DNA of 64,000 nt from Helicobacter sp. MIT 05-5293 (GTDB lineage Bacteria; Campylobacterota; Campylobacteria; Campylobacterales; Helicobacteraceae): positions 186,001 through 250,000 of the forward strand of contig NZ_JROZ02000002.1 of the NCBI RefSeq assembly GCF_000765665.2, written 5' to 3'. The notes beneath the pieces were generated by a model that saw nothing but the letters and a program-made list of their open reading frames with translations, made no database searches and was not told the origin of the DNA. The first letter of the stretch is position 1; every line of letters starts with the position of its first letter. The position numbers and the translations under genes are program-made. Shown one piece after another: positions 26,662-35,905 of this stretch.

Positions 26662-27210
26662 ATGGCTTATAGTTTTATACGTCCAAAGCCCAAATCTATA
26701 TTCAAACGCGTTACAAAAATTTGGACAGGATATATTATTTTAGCTGTATTGTTTATTTTTGCGTATGAGAAGATTCTTGAAATTCAGATTATTAACAGAA
26801 TCAACGAACAAACCTCTGTCGAAGAAAATGTAGAAAGTATCAAGTTGAAAGTGATTGTCGTGAAAGACTATATCGAACGATTGGATTATGAAATCAAATT
26901 GGGCGAGACGATACAAACACAAAATGAAATGCTTAAAGATGCTGTGGCTAATCTCTTTAAACTTATTCCTCATCAAATCACTGCAAATAGTATGGAGCTC
27001 AATTACAATCGTTTGGTGATAAAAGGCTTGACACCTTCCAAAGAAGTGTATAAGTTTCTCCTTGAAGCTCCACTTAGAGCTATTTTTACTGAAACGCGGG
27101 TAGAATTTTATCCTTTGATGAGCGGCTGGTTTAATTTCGTTTCGGTGAGTAAGGCTAATCCGATTCTTAAACCTATCAATACTCAAGATAAGGACAAAAA
27201 CAATGAATAA
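26662..27210 (+). CDS. PilN-like bitopic membrane protein
   Basis: 182 residues. A short basic cytoplasmic tail (PKPKSIFKRVTKIW) is followed by one membrane segment (TGYIILAVLFIFAYEKIL), a coiled-coil stretch (SVEENVESIKLKVIVVKDYIERLDYEIKLGETIQTQ) and a compact alpha/beta domain (ITANSMELNYNRLVIKGLTPSKEVYKFLLEAPL). This is the layout of PilN/GspL-periplasmic proteins, where the domain often reads as repeated ferredoxin-like folds. It overlaps the next gene by 8 bp. Family assignment is by architecture and neighbourhood, not by a diagnostic motif. Confidence 0.5.
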   Translation: MAYSFIRPKPKSIFKRVTKIWTGYIILAVLFIFAYEKILEIQIINRINEQTSVEENVESIKLKVIVVKDYIERLDYEIKLGETIQTQNEMLKDAVANLFKLIPHQITANSMELNYNRLVIKGLTPSKEVYKFLLEAPLRAIFTETRVEFYPLMSGWFNFVSVSKANPILKPINTQDKDKNNE

Positions 27211-27784
27211 TGATTTTAATGCTGATTTTGTTATTCGCAATTTGATTTTATTCTTAGTTTTTGTGATTGTTTGTGTTTTTTGCACGACCACTTTTCTTTT
27301 ACCCAAAGTTGAAGAATATAAAAAACAAGCCCTTCGCACAAAGGAATCAAAAATTGTCTTTAACCGTATCAATCAAGATTATCAAGCTATTGAAGCAGAA
27401 TTAAAGAATCTTGTAGTGCAAAAATACACATTTCTTGCAAATCTTTATAATGTGGCTGATGAAGAGAAGATTCAGACTTATTTGCAAGATTTTTTTACAC
27501 ATGTAGAGGTCAAAAAACTCTCTACCTCTTCAGAGCAGCAAATTGCCGATACTTATTATCAAGTCGTTGGATACGCGCCAAGCACACAAGATATACAGGA
27601 TTTTATTTTGTTTGCTAATAAAATGCCTTATTTCGTGCGAGTGGATTTGCCGCTAAAAATGGAGTTTGATGAAAAAAGCAAGCAAATTTATTTTGTAATG
27701 GTTTTGAATCTGAAAAATTCTCTCTATCAAGAGCATCAAATTATCCTTGATAATGGGCTTCGATTTGATCGTTTTAAGCCTTAA
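27203..27784 (+). CDS. PilO-like bitopic membrane protein
   Basis: 193 residues. One N-terminal membrane segment (VIRNLILFLVFVIVCVFCTTTFLL) is followed by a coiled coil (VEEYKKQALRTKESKIVFNRINQDYQAIEAELKNLV) and a ferredoxin-like domain (YYQVVGYAPSTQDIQDFILFANKMPYFVRVDLPLKMEFDEKSKQIYFVMVLNLKN), the PilO arrangement. With the two preceding genes it forms a PilM-N-O-like set. No secretin or ATPase gene is in the window; two pseudopilin genes lie 29 kb away. It is followed by rsmH after 12 bp. Confidence 0.5.
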   Translation: MNNDFNADFVIRNLILFLVFVIVCVFCTTTFLLPKVEEYKKQALRTKESKIVFNRINQDYQAIEAELKNLVVQKYTFLANLYNVADEEKIQTYLQDFFTHVEVKKLSTSSEQQIADTYYQVVGYAPSTQDIQDFILFANKMPYFVRVDLPLKMEFDEKSKQIYFVMVLNLKNSLYQEHQIILDNGLRFDRFKP

Positions 27785-27796
27785 AGCTTGAAAATA

Positions 27797-28753
27797 ATGC
27801 ACCAATCCGTCCTTCAAAAGCAAATAGTCGAAGTTTTTAAGTATATAGATTCTATTGACTTTGTTGATTTGAATGAAAATCCAATCGTGGTTGATTGCAC
27901 ATTGGGTTATGGTGGGCATAGTCTTGCCCTTTTAGAATCTTATCCTCATATTCATATTTATGCTTTTGACAGAGATGAATATGCCTTATCTTTGGCATCA
28001 AAACGTTTAGAATCTTATCGCAATCGCATTCATCTTTTTCATCAACCCTTTTCGCATATTTTTTCACATTTATCCGCGCAAGTTTGTTCGCGTATCAAGG
28101 GAATTATCGCTGATATTGGCGTGAGCTCAATGCAGCTTGATGAGGTTGCAAGAGGTTTTAGTTTTAATAGCCCTTTGCTTGATATGCGAATGGATACCCA
28201 ACAGAATCTGACTGCTGCGCACATTGTAAATACTTATTCCTCTCACGCTTTAGAGAATCTTTTCAGGTCTTATGGAGAGTTTAAGGAGAGTAAAAAGCTT
28301 GCTCAATTGATTGTAGAGAGACGCAAAAGAGAACCTTTCCAGTCGTGTTTTGATTTAAGTTCTTTTGTCGAGCAACATTTTAGGCGTCAAGGTTTGCACC
28401 CAGCGACTTTGGTTTTTCAGGCATTGCGTATTGAAGTCAATGATGAATTGGGTGAGCTGCAAAAGCTCTTAGATTCTTTATCACAGACTTATGATAAAGG
28501 ATATTTGCGAGGTGCGCGTGTGGGGATTATTTCTTTTCATTCACTTGAGGATCGTTTGGTGAAGCAAAATTTTAAACAATGGAGTAAGTCATGTATTTGC
28601 CCACAAGAGACTTACAAGTGTGAATGTGGGAATCATCACGAAAAAGGATATATCCTCACTAAAAAGCCTATTGTTCCAGATTCTGATGAAATCACTCATA
28701 ATAAACGCGCTAGAAGTGCGAAATTAAGGGTATTTGAATACAGGAATGATTAA
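27797..28753 (+). CDS. rsmH: 16S rRNA (cytosine1402-N4)-methyltransferase RsmH
   Basis: 318 residues from ATG 27797 (MHQSVLQKQIVEVFKYI); an in-frame TTG 9 nt upstream is the alternative start. It has the SAM motif IVVDCTLGYGGHSLALLE, the DRDEYAL segment, GIIADIGVSSMQLDEVARGFSFNSPLLDMRMD, FQALRIEVNDELGELQKLLDSL, and FHSLEDRLVKQNF, all MraW/RsmH family signatures. It methylates N4 of C1402 in the ribosomal P site. It sits upstream of a small FtsL-like gene, the same order as mraW-ftsL in division clusters. Confidence 0.95.
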   Translation: MHQSVLQKQIVEVFKYIDSIDFVDLNENPIVVDCTLGYGGHSLALLESYPHIHIYAFDRDEYALSLASKRLESYRNRIHLFHQPFSHIFSHLSAQVCSRIKGIIADIGVSSMQLDEVARGFSFNSPLLDMRMDTQQNLTAAHIVNTYSSHALENLFRSYGEFKESKKLAQLIVERRKREPFQSCFDLSSFVEQHFRRQGLHPATLVFQALRIEVNDELGELQKLLDSLSQTYDKGYLRGARVGIISFHSLEDRLVKQNFKQWSKSCICPQETYKCECGNHHEKGYILTKKPIVPDSDEITHNKRARSAKLRVFEYRND

Positions 28754-28783
28754 AATTATATTAAATTAATGTGAGGCATTTTT

Positions 28784-29080
28784 ATGCAGGAATATCAAGA
28801 TATTATCGATAATCGTGTAAGTGAAGAAGAGAAGCAAGATCTTTACGCTCAAGAATCCTCTACTTATTCGGGTTTAAATGCACATAATTTATGGGTAGCT
28901 TTAGGGATTTTGGCAGGAATTTTATTTTTTTCTGTGCCAAAAATTTACCTTTCTAGCACGATTTATTATAAAAGTAGAGAAATTTCTAGTTTGCAAACGC
29001 AATACGATATGCTTTTGGACGAAAACAAACGACTAAAACACGAGCTAGAAGATTTGCGATATGAGTTTTTAATCCAATAA
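28784..29080 (+). CDS. FtsL-like small bitopic protein
   Basis: 98 residues: an acidic N-terminal cytoplasmic part, one membrane segment (LWVALGILAGILFFSVPKIYL), then a short leucine-zipper-like coiled coil (SREISSLQTQYDMLLDENKRLKHELEDLRYEF). Size, topology and position directly after rsmH are those of the cell-division protein FtsL. FtsL proteins diverge greatly, so the call rests on topology and synteny. The acidic cytoplasmic tail is longer than in many FtsL proteins. Confidence 0.6.
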   Translation: MQEYQDIIDNRVSEEEKQDLYAQESSTYSGLNAHNLWVALGILAGILFFSVPKIYLSSTIYYKSREISSLQTQYDMLLDENKRLKHELEDLRYEFLIQ

Positions 29081-29126
29081 TTTTTCCAAATTTAATTAAG
29101 AACATTTCTCATTATTTTGTATTTGA

Positions 29127-29132
29127 TATAAT
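29127..29132 (+). promoter_or_regulatory. Candidate -10 element of dnaE
   Basis: TATAAT within TTTGATATAATATTAAAG, 33 bp before the dnaE start, with an AT-rich upstream tract. Confidence 0.5.
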
Positions 29133-29164
29133 ATTAAAGACACACTAAAGATAAAGGAATAGCA

Positions 29165-32100
29165 ATGAGTTTTACCCATTTGCACTTGCACACCGAGTAT
29201 TCTCTTCTTGATGGGGCTAATAAAATTAAGCTTCTTGCAAGTCGTATCCGCGAGTTAGGAATGCAATCTGTGGCAATCACTGATCATGGCAATATGTTTG
29301 GTGCGCTTGATTTTTATGTAACAATGAAAGAAGAAGGGCTAAATCCTATCATTGGTATTGAGGCTTATTTGCATAATTGTGATGATTTGAATGATAAATC
29401 AACCAAACAACGTTTTCACCTCTGTCTTTATGCAAAAAATGAGACAGGCTATAAGAATCTGATGTATCTTTCTTCACAAGCTTATATCAATGGCTTTTAC
29501 TATTATCCGCGTATTAATAAAAAGCTTTTGCGTGAGCGAAGAGAGGGCTTAGTATGTTCGTCGGCGTGTTTGCAAGGAGAGGTTAATTGGCAACTCAATA
29601 CGAACAATCCTCGCAATATTGCATTTGGGGCGAAAGGCTATGAAGTCGCTAAAGAAGTCGCAATGGAATATCGAGATATTTTTGGAGAGGATTTTTATCT
29701 TGAGATTATGCGACATGGCATCGCCGACCAGCTTTTTATTGATGAGCAGATTCTAAGACTTGGCAAAGAGCTTGGAATCAAGGTGATTGCTACCAATGAT
29801 ACACATTATACCTTTCAAAAAGATGCGAGCGCACAAGAAGTCGCAATGTGTGTCGCAATGGGTAAAACACTTAATAGCAAAGATAGGCTAAAACATTCTG
29901 TGAAAGAATTTTATGTCAAATCTCCCGAGCAAATGCAAAAACTTTTTGTAGATATTCCTGAAGTGCTTGAAAATACGCAAGAAATCGCACAAAAATGCCA
30001 ACTTAATCTCGCATTGAAAAATATAGAGATTAAAAACAAGCATACCGGAGAGGTTATTTTAAAAAATTCTCCTGCCACACCCCCGACTTTTAAAAATACC
30101 AAGCTTTATGCTAAAGATGAGAATCTCCCACAGATTCTAAATATTGAGCTTGATGCGATTGATGATAGTGTTTATTTTACCTACAAATGCACAGAGGGAT
30201 TAAAAAAACGGCTAGAAAATATCCCACCAGAGCGACATAGTCTTTACCAGCAACGATTAAAGCGTGAAATTGATGTGATTATCTCAATGAAGTTTCCGGG
30301 TTATATGCTGATAGTTTGGGATTTTGTCAATTTTGCTAAAAAAGAGGGTATTCCTGTGGGTCCGGGTCGTGGCTCTGCTGCGGGTAGCTTGGTCGCTTAT
30401 GCGTTGAATATTACAGATATTGATCCTCTCAAATACGATTTGCTTTTTGAACGATTTTTGAATCCTGAACGCGTGAGTATGCCTGATATTGATATGGATT
30501 TTTGCCAACGCAGACGAGGCGAAATGATAGAATATGTCGCAAATACTTATGGTAAATATAATGTCGCGCAAGTGATTACTTTTGGTTCTTTGTTGGCAAA
30601 AGGTGTGATTCGTGATGTCGCACGCGTGCTAGATATGCCTTATAATGAAGCCGATGCGTTTGCTAAACTCATTCCAGCCGAGCTTGGCATTACGCTTATA
30701 AAGCATAAGGGTAAAGATGGAAAAGAAAAAGATGGTGCATGGGAAAAAGAACCGAGAATCCAAGAATTGGTAGAAAAAAGTCCGCTTGCAAAACAAGTGT
30801 GGGATTATGCTGTTTTGCTTGAGGGATTGAAGCGCAATGCAGGAACACACGCCGCAGCAATTGTGATTGATTCTCAAGAAGAGCTTTGGAATAAAGTGCC
30901 ACTTTATACGAATGATAAGATGCAAGGTGTCGCAACGCAATATTCAATGGGTTGGCTAGAACCTGTAGATTTGATTAAATTTGACTTTTTAGGATTAAAG
31001 ACGCTTACCGTGATTGATGATGCAATCAAGCTGATTAAGCGAAGATATGGGGTAGAGATTAATTTTAGTATTATGGATATGGAAGATTCTAAAGTGTATG
31101 AGACGATTCAAAGTGGCGATACTTTGGGTTTATTCCAAATTGAATCTAGCGGTATGCAAAGTCTTAGTAAAAAGCTTAAGCCCACGACTTTTGAAGATAT
31201 TATCGCGATGCTTGCCCTCTATCGTCCCGGTCCAATGGAATCAGGTATGCTTGATGACTTTATTAATCGTAAGCATGGTATAGAATCTATCGTCTATCCT
31301 TTTGATATATTAGAATCTATCCTTAAGCCTACTTATGGGGTGATTGTTTATCAAGAACAAGTGATGCAAATCGTGCAAACAATCGGTGGATTTTCACTTG
31401 GTGGAGCGGATTTGGTGCGCCGTGCTATGGGAAAGAAAAAGCTTGATGAGATGATTCGACTGAAAAAAGAATTTGCCGATGGCGCACAAAAACAAGGATA
31501 CGACAGAAGCAAAGCAGAGGATTTATGGGAGCTTATTGTCAAGTTTGCAGGTTATGGATTCAATAAATCACACTCCGCTGCTTATGCAATGGTTACTTAT
31601 CAAACTGCCTATTTGAAGACTTATTACAAATACGAATTTATGGCAGCAATGCTTACAAGTGAGACAAGCAAAACAGAATCAATTGCAAAATATATTGAAG
31701 AAGTGAAGGCTCTTCATATTGATATTGTCCCGCCTCATGTTAATATTTCTGAAAACGATTTTGGTGTGGGAGAATTTAATGGCGTAAAGAAAATCATTTT
31801 TGGATTGAGTGCGATTAAGGGCATGGGAGATTTACCTATTGAAAACATTATAGAAGAGAGAGAAAAAAATGGGGCGTATCAGAATCTTGAAGATTTTGTC
31901 GCGCGCGTAGATTTTAGCAAACTTTCTAAACGAACACTTGAGCCATTAATCAAGTCAGGAGCTTTGGATAATCTCGGCTATTCACGCAAAAGTATGCTTG
32001 AGCATATTGATGAATTATGCGAAGAGGGAAGAGGAAAAATTAAAGCTCAAGAGTTGATTAATAATTCCTTATTTAGCAGTGAAGATGTGGGGATAAATGT

Positions 32101-32815
32101 CCGCATACAGATTGAGGATAAAGGCGAGTATGATATTAAAACATTGTTAGATTATGAATACGAGTGTATGGGGATTTATATATCAGGACACCCACTTGAT
32201 GATTTTAAAGATGAAATCAAGAAAATCAAAGGCGTTGTGAAAACAATTGAGCTTGAAAATCTCCAAATAGGCTCAATGTGTATGCTTGTAGGGAAGGTTT
32301 TGGATATTAAACGCAAGATCAGCAAAAAAAGCGGTAAGCCTTTTGGGAATATCGAATTTTTGGATTATGGCGGAAAAGTAGATTTTATGGTATTTGAAAA
32401 ACATTTAGAGATTCTAGAAGAGGTGGATAATTCTTTGCCTATCGCACTTAAATGTAAAGTCGAAGAACGTGAGGATAATGCCAATTTTCGCATTATGGAA
32501 GTATTATCTTTGCAAGATGCAGCAAAACAAAATGTAAAGCCTAAATACAAACCTCAAAATGAAGAAGAATCCGCGATCATTCCTATTGATATGCGTCCTA
32601 AAGAAATTGATACTTGTGCGCCTTTATGTGTGGTGCTTGATCCTTATAATCTACAAGAAGGCATACTTGAAAAACTCAAAGTCAAGGCAGAAGAAATGAA
32701 GGGCGAAAGAGAATTGCATGTGAGAATCAAGTCTCAAAATTATACTTTTGTCAGCGGAGTGAAAGTCAGCTCAAAAATCAAAGAAGCCCTCAAAGAACTT
32801 GAATGGCAAGAATAA
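29165..32815 (+). CDS. dnaE: DNA polymerase III alpha subunit
   Basis: 1216 residues, normal for Helicobacter DnaE. The N-terminal PHP domain opens FTHLHLHTEYSLLDGANKIK and keeps TDHGNMFG. The polymerase core has GPGRGSAAGSLVAYAL, the catalytic PDIDMDF motif, LYRPGPMESGM, and YGFNKSHSAAYAMVTYQTAYLK. The C-terminal part has the HhH region and an OB domain (IGSMCMLVGKVLDIKRKISKKSGKPFGNIEFLD). It is the replicative polymerase catalytic subunit. Monocistronic by appearance, followed 77 bp later by a META-domain gene. Confidence 0.96.
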   Translation: MSFTHLHLHTEYSLLDGANKIKLLASRIRELGMQSVAITDHGNMFGALDFYVTMKEEGLNPIIGIEAYLHNCDDLNDKSTKQRFHLCLYAKNETGYKNLMYLSSQAYINGFYYYPRINKKLLRERREGLVCSSACLQGEVNWQLNTNNPRNIAFGAKGYEVAKEVAMEYRDIFGEDFYLEIMRHGIADQLFIDEQILRLGKELGIKVIATNDTHYTFQKDASAQEVAMCVAMGKTLNSKDRLKHSVKEFYVKSPEQMQKLFVDIPEVLENTQEIAQKCQLNLALKNIEIKNKHTGEVILKNSPATPPTFKNTKLYAKDENLPQILNIELDAIDDSVYFTYKCTEGLKKRLENIPPERHSLYQQRLKREIDVIISMKFPGYMLIVWDFVNFAKKEGIPVGPGRGSAAGSLVAYALNITDIDPLKYDLLFERFLNPERVSMPDIDMDFCQRRRGEMIEYVANTYGKYNVAQVITFGSLLAKGVIRDVARVLDMPYNEADAFAKLIPAELGITLIKHKGKDGKEKDGAWEKEPRIQELVEKSPLAKQVWDYAVLLEGLKRNAGTHAAAIVIDSQEELWNKVPLYTNDKMQGVATQYSMGWLEPVDLIKFDFLGLKTLTVIDDAIKLIKRRYGVEINFSIMDMEDSKVYETIQSGDTLGLFQIESSGMQSLSKKLKPTTFEDIIAMLALYRPGPMESGMLDDFINRKHGIESIVYPFDILESILKPTYGVIVYQEQVMQIVQTIGGFSLGGADLVRRAMGKKKLDEMIRLKKEFADGAQKQGYDRSKAEDLWELIVKFAGYGFNKSHSAAYAMVTYQTAYLKTYYKYEFMAAMLTSETSKTESIAKYIEEVKALHIDIVPPHVNISENDFGVGEFNGVKKIIFGLSAIKGMGDLPIENIIEEREKNGAYQNLEDFVARVDFSKLSKRTLEPLIKSGALDNLGYSRKSMLEHIDELCEEGRGKIKAQELINNSLFSSEDVGINVRIQIEDKGEYDIKTLLDYEYECMGIYISGHPLDDFKDEIKKIKGVVKTIELENLQIGSMCMLVGKVLDIKRKISKKSGKPFGNIEFLDYGGKVDFMVFEKHLEILEEVDNSLPIALKCKVEEREDNANFRIMEVLSLQDAAKQNVKPKYKPQNEEESAIIPIDMRPKEIDTCAPLCVVLDPYNLQEGILEKLKVKAEEMKGERELHVRIKSQNYTFVSGVKVSSKIKEALKELEWQE

Positions 32816-32892
32816 AGTTTGATAATGTTTTACTAACTTTTGTTAGAATCTACAGAATCTGTTTCAAAATTGATGAAAGATAAGGAGTAGTG

Positions 32893-33306
32893 ATGCGTAT
32901 GAAGAATTTGTGTTTGGTTATAGTAGGTATATTTGCCATAGGTTGTGGTAATGCACAAGATTTGCAAAGTCAGATTGCACACAGATGGATGCTTTCTTCA
33001 CTTGATAATGCAGGGAAACAAATTAATGTGGCGATGTCAGAACATACTGCATATGTGGATTTTGATGCAAATCGAGGATTAAATGGCAATGCTGGGTGCA
33101 ATGGGTTTTTTGGCGATTACACGCTTAAGAATAATAAGCTTCATTTTGTCGGTGTCGGTATGACAAGAATGCTTTGTGCTCCAGAAAGTATGGCTGTGGA
33201 AGATACTTTGGTGCAGCTTTTTGCTGATGGCACAAGTGATGTCTTGATTCAGAGTAATCAGCTTATCATCACACGAGGCTCTATTAAGGCGATTTTTCAC
33301 CGATAG
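32893..33306 (+). CDS. META-domain (HslJ-like) lipoprotein
   Basis: 137 residues from ATG 32893, preceded by AAGGAG with 5-nt spacing. The N-terminus (LCLVIVGIFAIGCGNAQ) is a lipoprotein-type signal with lipobox AIGC. The body is one META domain: HRWMLSSLDNAGKQ, NRGLNGNAGCNGFFGDYTLKNNKLHFVGVGMTRMLCAPESMAVEDTLVQLF, with the conserved GxxGCNxFxGxY and M(A)C patterns. HslJ of E. coli is an outer-membrane protein connected with novobiocin resistance; the biochemical role is unknown. Confidence 0.85.
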   Translation: MRMKNLCLVIVGIFAIGCGNAQDLQSQIAHRWMLSSLDNAGKQINVAMSEHTAYVDFDANRGLNGNAGCNGFFGDYTLKNNKLHFVGVGMTRMLCAPESMAVEDTLVQLFADGTSDVLIQSNQLIITRGSIKAIFHR

Positions 33307-33518
33307 AATCTTTAGATAAACTTTTGGCATACTGCATAGTTTCGCGTGTATGCCTTTTTAAATGATTTCTAACTTCTCAAATTTCTTTCATTTTTATTAT
33401 TTTTTTCATCATAAGAATCTGTGAATTTTTAAGGTTTTGCCTTGTCTTTTGGCAGTAAAGGCGGCATTGTCAATAACAAAAACAGCGATAAAATGATAGA
33501 ATCCCGTATGATTAAGTG

Positions 33519-33539
33519 AGATTTATAACAGATAAATCT
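33519..33539. promoter_or_regulatory. Inverted repeat in the leader of the carboxynorspermidine dehydrogenase gene
   Basis: AGATTTAT-AACAG-ATAAATCT, an 8-bp perfect stem 26 bp before the ATG at 33565. It may be an operator or a leader hairpin; I know no matching regulator. Confidence 0.35.
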
Positions 33540-33564
33540 TTTATTTCACTCTAAAGGATTCTAT

Positions 33565-35547
33565 ATGGCAGTTGTATTACAGATTGGTGCGGGTGGCGTT
33601 GGCGGTGTGGTGGCACACAAAATGGCAAAAAATCGCGAGGTGTTTTCGCGCATTGTCCTTGCTTCGCGCACACTTGGCAAATGCAAGGCGATTGCAGATT
33701 CTATCCGTGCTAAGGGCTTGGGCGAGATTGAGGTTGATGTCGTTGATGCGGATAATGTCGATGCGCTCGTTGCGCTGATAAACAAAGTGCGCCCCGCGCT
33801 TGTTGTGAATGTCGCGTTGCCTTATCAGGATTTGGCGATTATGGAAGCGTGTTTGCGCACCAAAACGCATTATCTTGACACCGCAAACTATGAACACCCC
33901 GATAATGCGCATTTTGAGTATAAAGAGCAGTGGGCGTATGACACGCGCTACAAAGAAGCGGGGATTTTTGCGCTGCTTGGTAGCGGGTTTGACCCGGGTG
34001 TTACGAATGTGTTTTGTGCGTATGCGCAGAAACATTATTTTGATGAAATTTATTCTATTGATATTTTGGATTGCAACGCGGGCGACCATGGGTATGCATT
34101 TGCGACAAACTTTAACCCAGAGATTAATTTGCGCGAGGTGAGCAGCAAAGCGCGGTATTGGGTGAAGGGCGATTCGTCTTTGGGAGCGGCTGAAAACCGC
34201 ACGGCAATCCATAATCTTGTCTCCCAAACCGATTTGAATCTAAATCCAGACTTGCAACAAGACACGATTTATCGCAAGTTTGAGCGCGAAGAAAAGCATT
34301 TTAGTTTAGAATCCAACACACAGGATTTGAAAGTTGAGGGGTATTTTGGCGGAGAGTGGCGCGACATTGCCCCACTTGCACTGATGAAAGAGTGGGACTA
34401 CCCCGAAGTAGGGGTGAAAAACAGCTATCTACTCTATCACGAGGAGTTGGAATCTTTGATAAGAAACATCAAAGGTTTGCGCAAGATTCGCTTTTTTATG
34501 ACCTTTGGCGAGAGCTACCTTACACATATGAAATGCCTTGAAAATGTCGGGCTTTTGCGTGTCGATTCTGTGCAGCACAAGGGCGGGAGCATTGTGCCTA
34601 TCGAGGTGCTAAAGACGCTATTGCCCGACCCAGCGAGCCTCGCACCGCGCACAAAGGGCAAGACGAATATTGGCTGCTATATGCGCGGGGTGAAGGACGG
34701 CAAGGAGCGCACGATTTATATTTATAATGTTTGCGAACACGAGAAATGCTTTGACGAGGTGAATGCGCAGGGGGTGAGCTACACCACAGGCGTGCCGGCG
34801 ATGATTGGGGCGAAGTTGATTTGCGAGGGCAAGTGGGGCGTTGGGGCAAGCAAGAATGCAAGCGGCGCGGATAATAGCGATATGCCAAAAGGCGGCGAAT
34901 ATCAGGGGATTAATACGGGTTATTGGATTGTATGTTGCCAACCTAAAAAAATTGAAGATCAGTGTGGTGTTGATGGAGAAAAGATAGGGAAAGAAGGTTG
35001 GCGGTGGTCGCTATATCGGGAAAATGGAAACATGAGAGACTATGAAGCTTGTTTTAAAGATATGCAAGTAGGAGATAACGTTTTATGTTATGTGTCTGCA
35101 GATAAGGATAGTGGAGGAACAGATAAAATTCAGGCTTTTCGTGCAGTATTTTCAATTTGTAACAAGAAAGATGAAGATGTATATTTAAAATTTCAAGGCG
35201 CAATAGATGTTAAGCCTCAGGATATACCAGAAATAATCATTCGTTTATACGATAGTAGCAAAGGCAAATATTCAGCCTTTACTAAATCACCTTGGGGAGA
35301 GACAGGGAATAATTGGTTTAATGGAACATTTTTCAAAACCACAAGAGAACAATTTGAGGCAATTGTGAAAGTAGATAAAAATATCAATAAACATTATCGT
35401 GCAACGCAAGGCGCGGGGGTGTGGAATATGGAGCAAAACGACCCCGACCCCTTTATGAAAGAACTCAATAAACAAGGGTTGCCATTTGTGGTTTTAGAGG
35501 TGGAATCGAGCGGGGAAGTTAGGGTGATAGAAGATGGGAGAAAGTAA
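33565..35547 (+). CDS. Carboxynorspermidine dehydrogenase split in frame by an EVE-like domain
   Basis: 660 residues against about 400 for the family. Residues 1-~425 are a saccharopine-dehydrogenase-type enzyme (VLQIGAGGVGGVVAHKMAKN; LGSGFDPGVTNVFCAYAQ; GVPAMIGAKLICEGKWGVG) that makes carboxy(nor)spermidine from aspartate semialdehyde and a diamine. The expected C-terminus (GVWNMEQNDPDPFMKELNKQGLPF) only appears near residue 615. Between lie about 185 residues with the look of an EVE/PUA-like domain: TGYWIVCCQPKKIED, MQVGDNVLCYVSADKD, WFNGTFFKTTREQFEAIVKVD. By my count the flanks are roughly 57-62% GC and the insert about 32-35%, so the domain was probably acquired by transfer. Reading frame is kept on both sides. 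Confidence 0.85.
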   Translation: MAVVLQIGAGGVGGVVAHKMAKNREVFSRIVLASRTLGKCKAIADSIRAKGLGEIEVDVVDADNVDALVALINKVRPALVVNVALPYQDLAIMEACLRTKTHYLDTANYEHPDNAHFEYKEQWAYDTRYKEAGIFALLGSGFDPGVTNVFCAYAQKHYFDEIYSIDILDCNAGDHGYAFATNFNPEINLREVSSKARYWVKGDSSLGAAENRTAIHNLVSQTDLNLNPDLQQDTIYRKFEREEKHFSLESNTQDLKVEGYFGGEWRDIAPLALMKEWDYPEVGVKNSYLLYHEELESLIRNIKGLRKIRFFMTFGESYLTHMKCLENVGLLRVDSVQHKGGSIVPIEVLKTLLPDPASLAPRTKGKTNIGCYMRGVKDGKERTIYIYNVCEHEKCFDEVNAQGVSYTTGVPAMIGAKLICEGKWGVGASKNASGADNSDMPKGGEYQGINTGYWIVCCQPKKIEDQCGVDGEKIGKEGWRWSLYRENGNMRDYEACFKDMQVGDNVLCYVSADKDSGGTDKIQAFRAVFSICNKKDEDVYLKFQGAIDVKPQDIPEIIIRLYDSSKGKYSAFTKSPWGETGNNWFNGTFFKTTREQFEAIVKVDKNINKHYRATQGAGVWNMEQNDPDPFMKELNKQGLPFVVLEVESSGEVRVIEDGRK

Positions 35548-35575
35548 AAATTTTGTTTTCATTGGCAAGAGAGCT

Positions 35576-35905
35576 ATGAAATACTGCATCGCAATATTTT
35601 TTTTAGCCCTATTGGTGGGCTGCACATCAAAAACCCACCTATTGCCTCAAGCTAAAAGCATAAATATAACAAAGGAAAAACCTAAAGATTGTCGTTTGTT
35701 GGGTCAAGAAGTTGGGCAAAAAATAGACACTTGGAGTTCTATGAGTCTGCTAGATTTGAGAGAATCTGCTCTCAATGATTTGAAAAACAAGTCCGCGACA
35801 TTAGGTGGAGATACTTTGTATATATTAAATATGGAAAAAGGTTGGAATTCATTTTGGGATTCGCAGGAATATCTCATAGAGGGTGAAATTTATAAATGCA
35901 AGTAA
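35576..35905 (+). CDS. DUF4156-like lipoprotein
   Basis: 109 residues from ATG 35576 (MKYCIAIFFLALLVGCTSK), a clear lipoprotein signal with lipobox LVGC; the upstream in-frame start at 35534 would put extra residues before the signal. The mature part (DCRLLGQEVGQKIDTWSSMSLLDLRESALNDLKNKSATLGGDTLYI) follows the DUF4156/YjeI pattern. Function unknown. It starts 28 bp after the split dehydrogenase and marks the beginning of an AT-rich stretch. Its 3' end overlaps a restriction-enzyme-like fragment. Confidence 0.7.
   Translation: MKYCIAIFFLALLVGCTSKTHLLPQAKSINITKEKPKDCRLLGQEVGQKIDTWSSMSLLDLRESALNDLKNKSATLGGDTLYILNMEKGWNSFWDSQEYLIEGEIYKCK

Noticed and set aside
26740..27372. A 210-codon minus-strand open frame under the PilN/PilO-like genes
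   Set aside because: It is antisense to two overlapping plus-strand genes with good membrane topology and coiled coils; the antisense product is low-complexity Phe/Lys/Arg-rich.
33577..34227. A 216-codon minus-strand open frame inside the carboxynorspermidine dehydrogenase gene
   Set aside because: It is antisense to a well-conserved enzyme; the sequence is Arg/His/Ile-rich with no recognisable motif. Long antisense frames are expected in this GC-rich gene.
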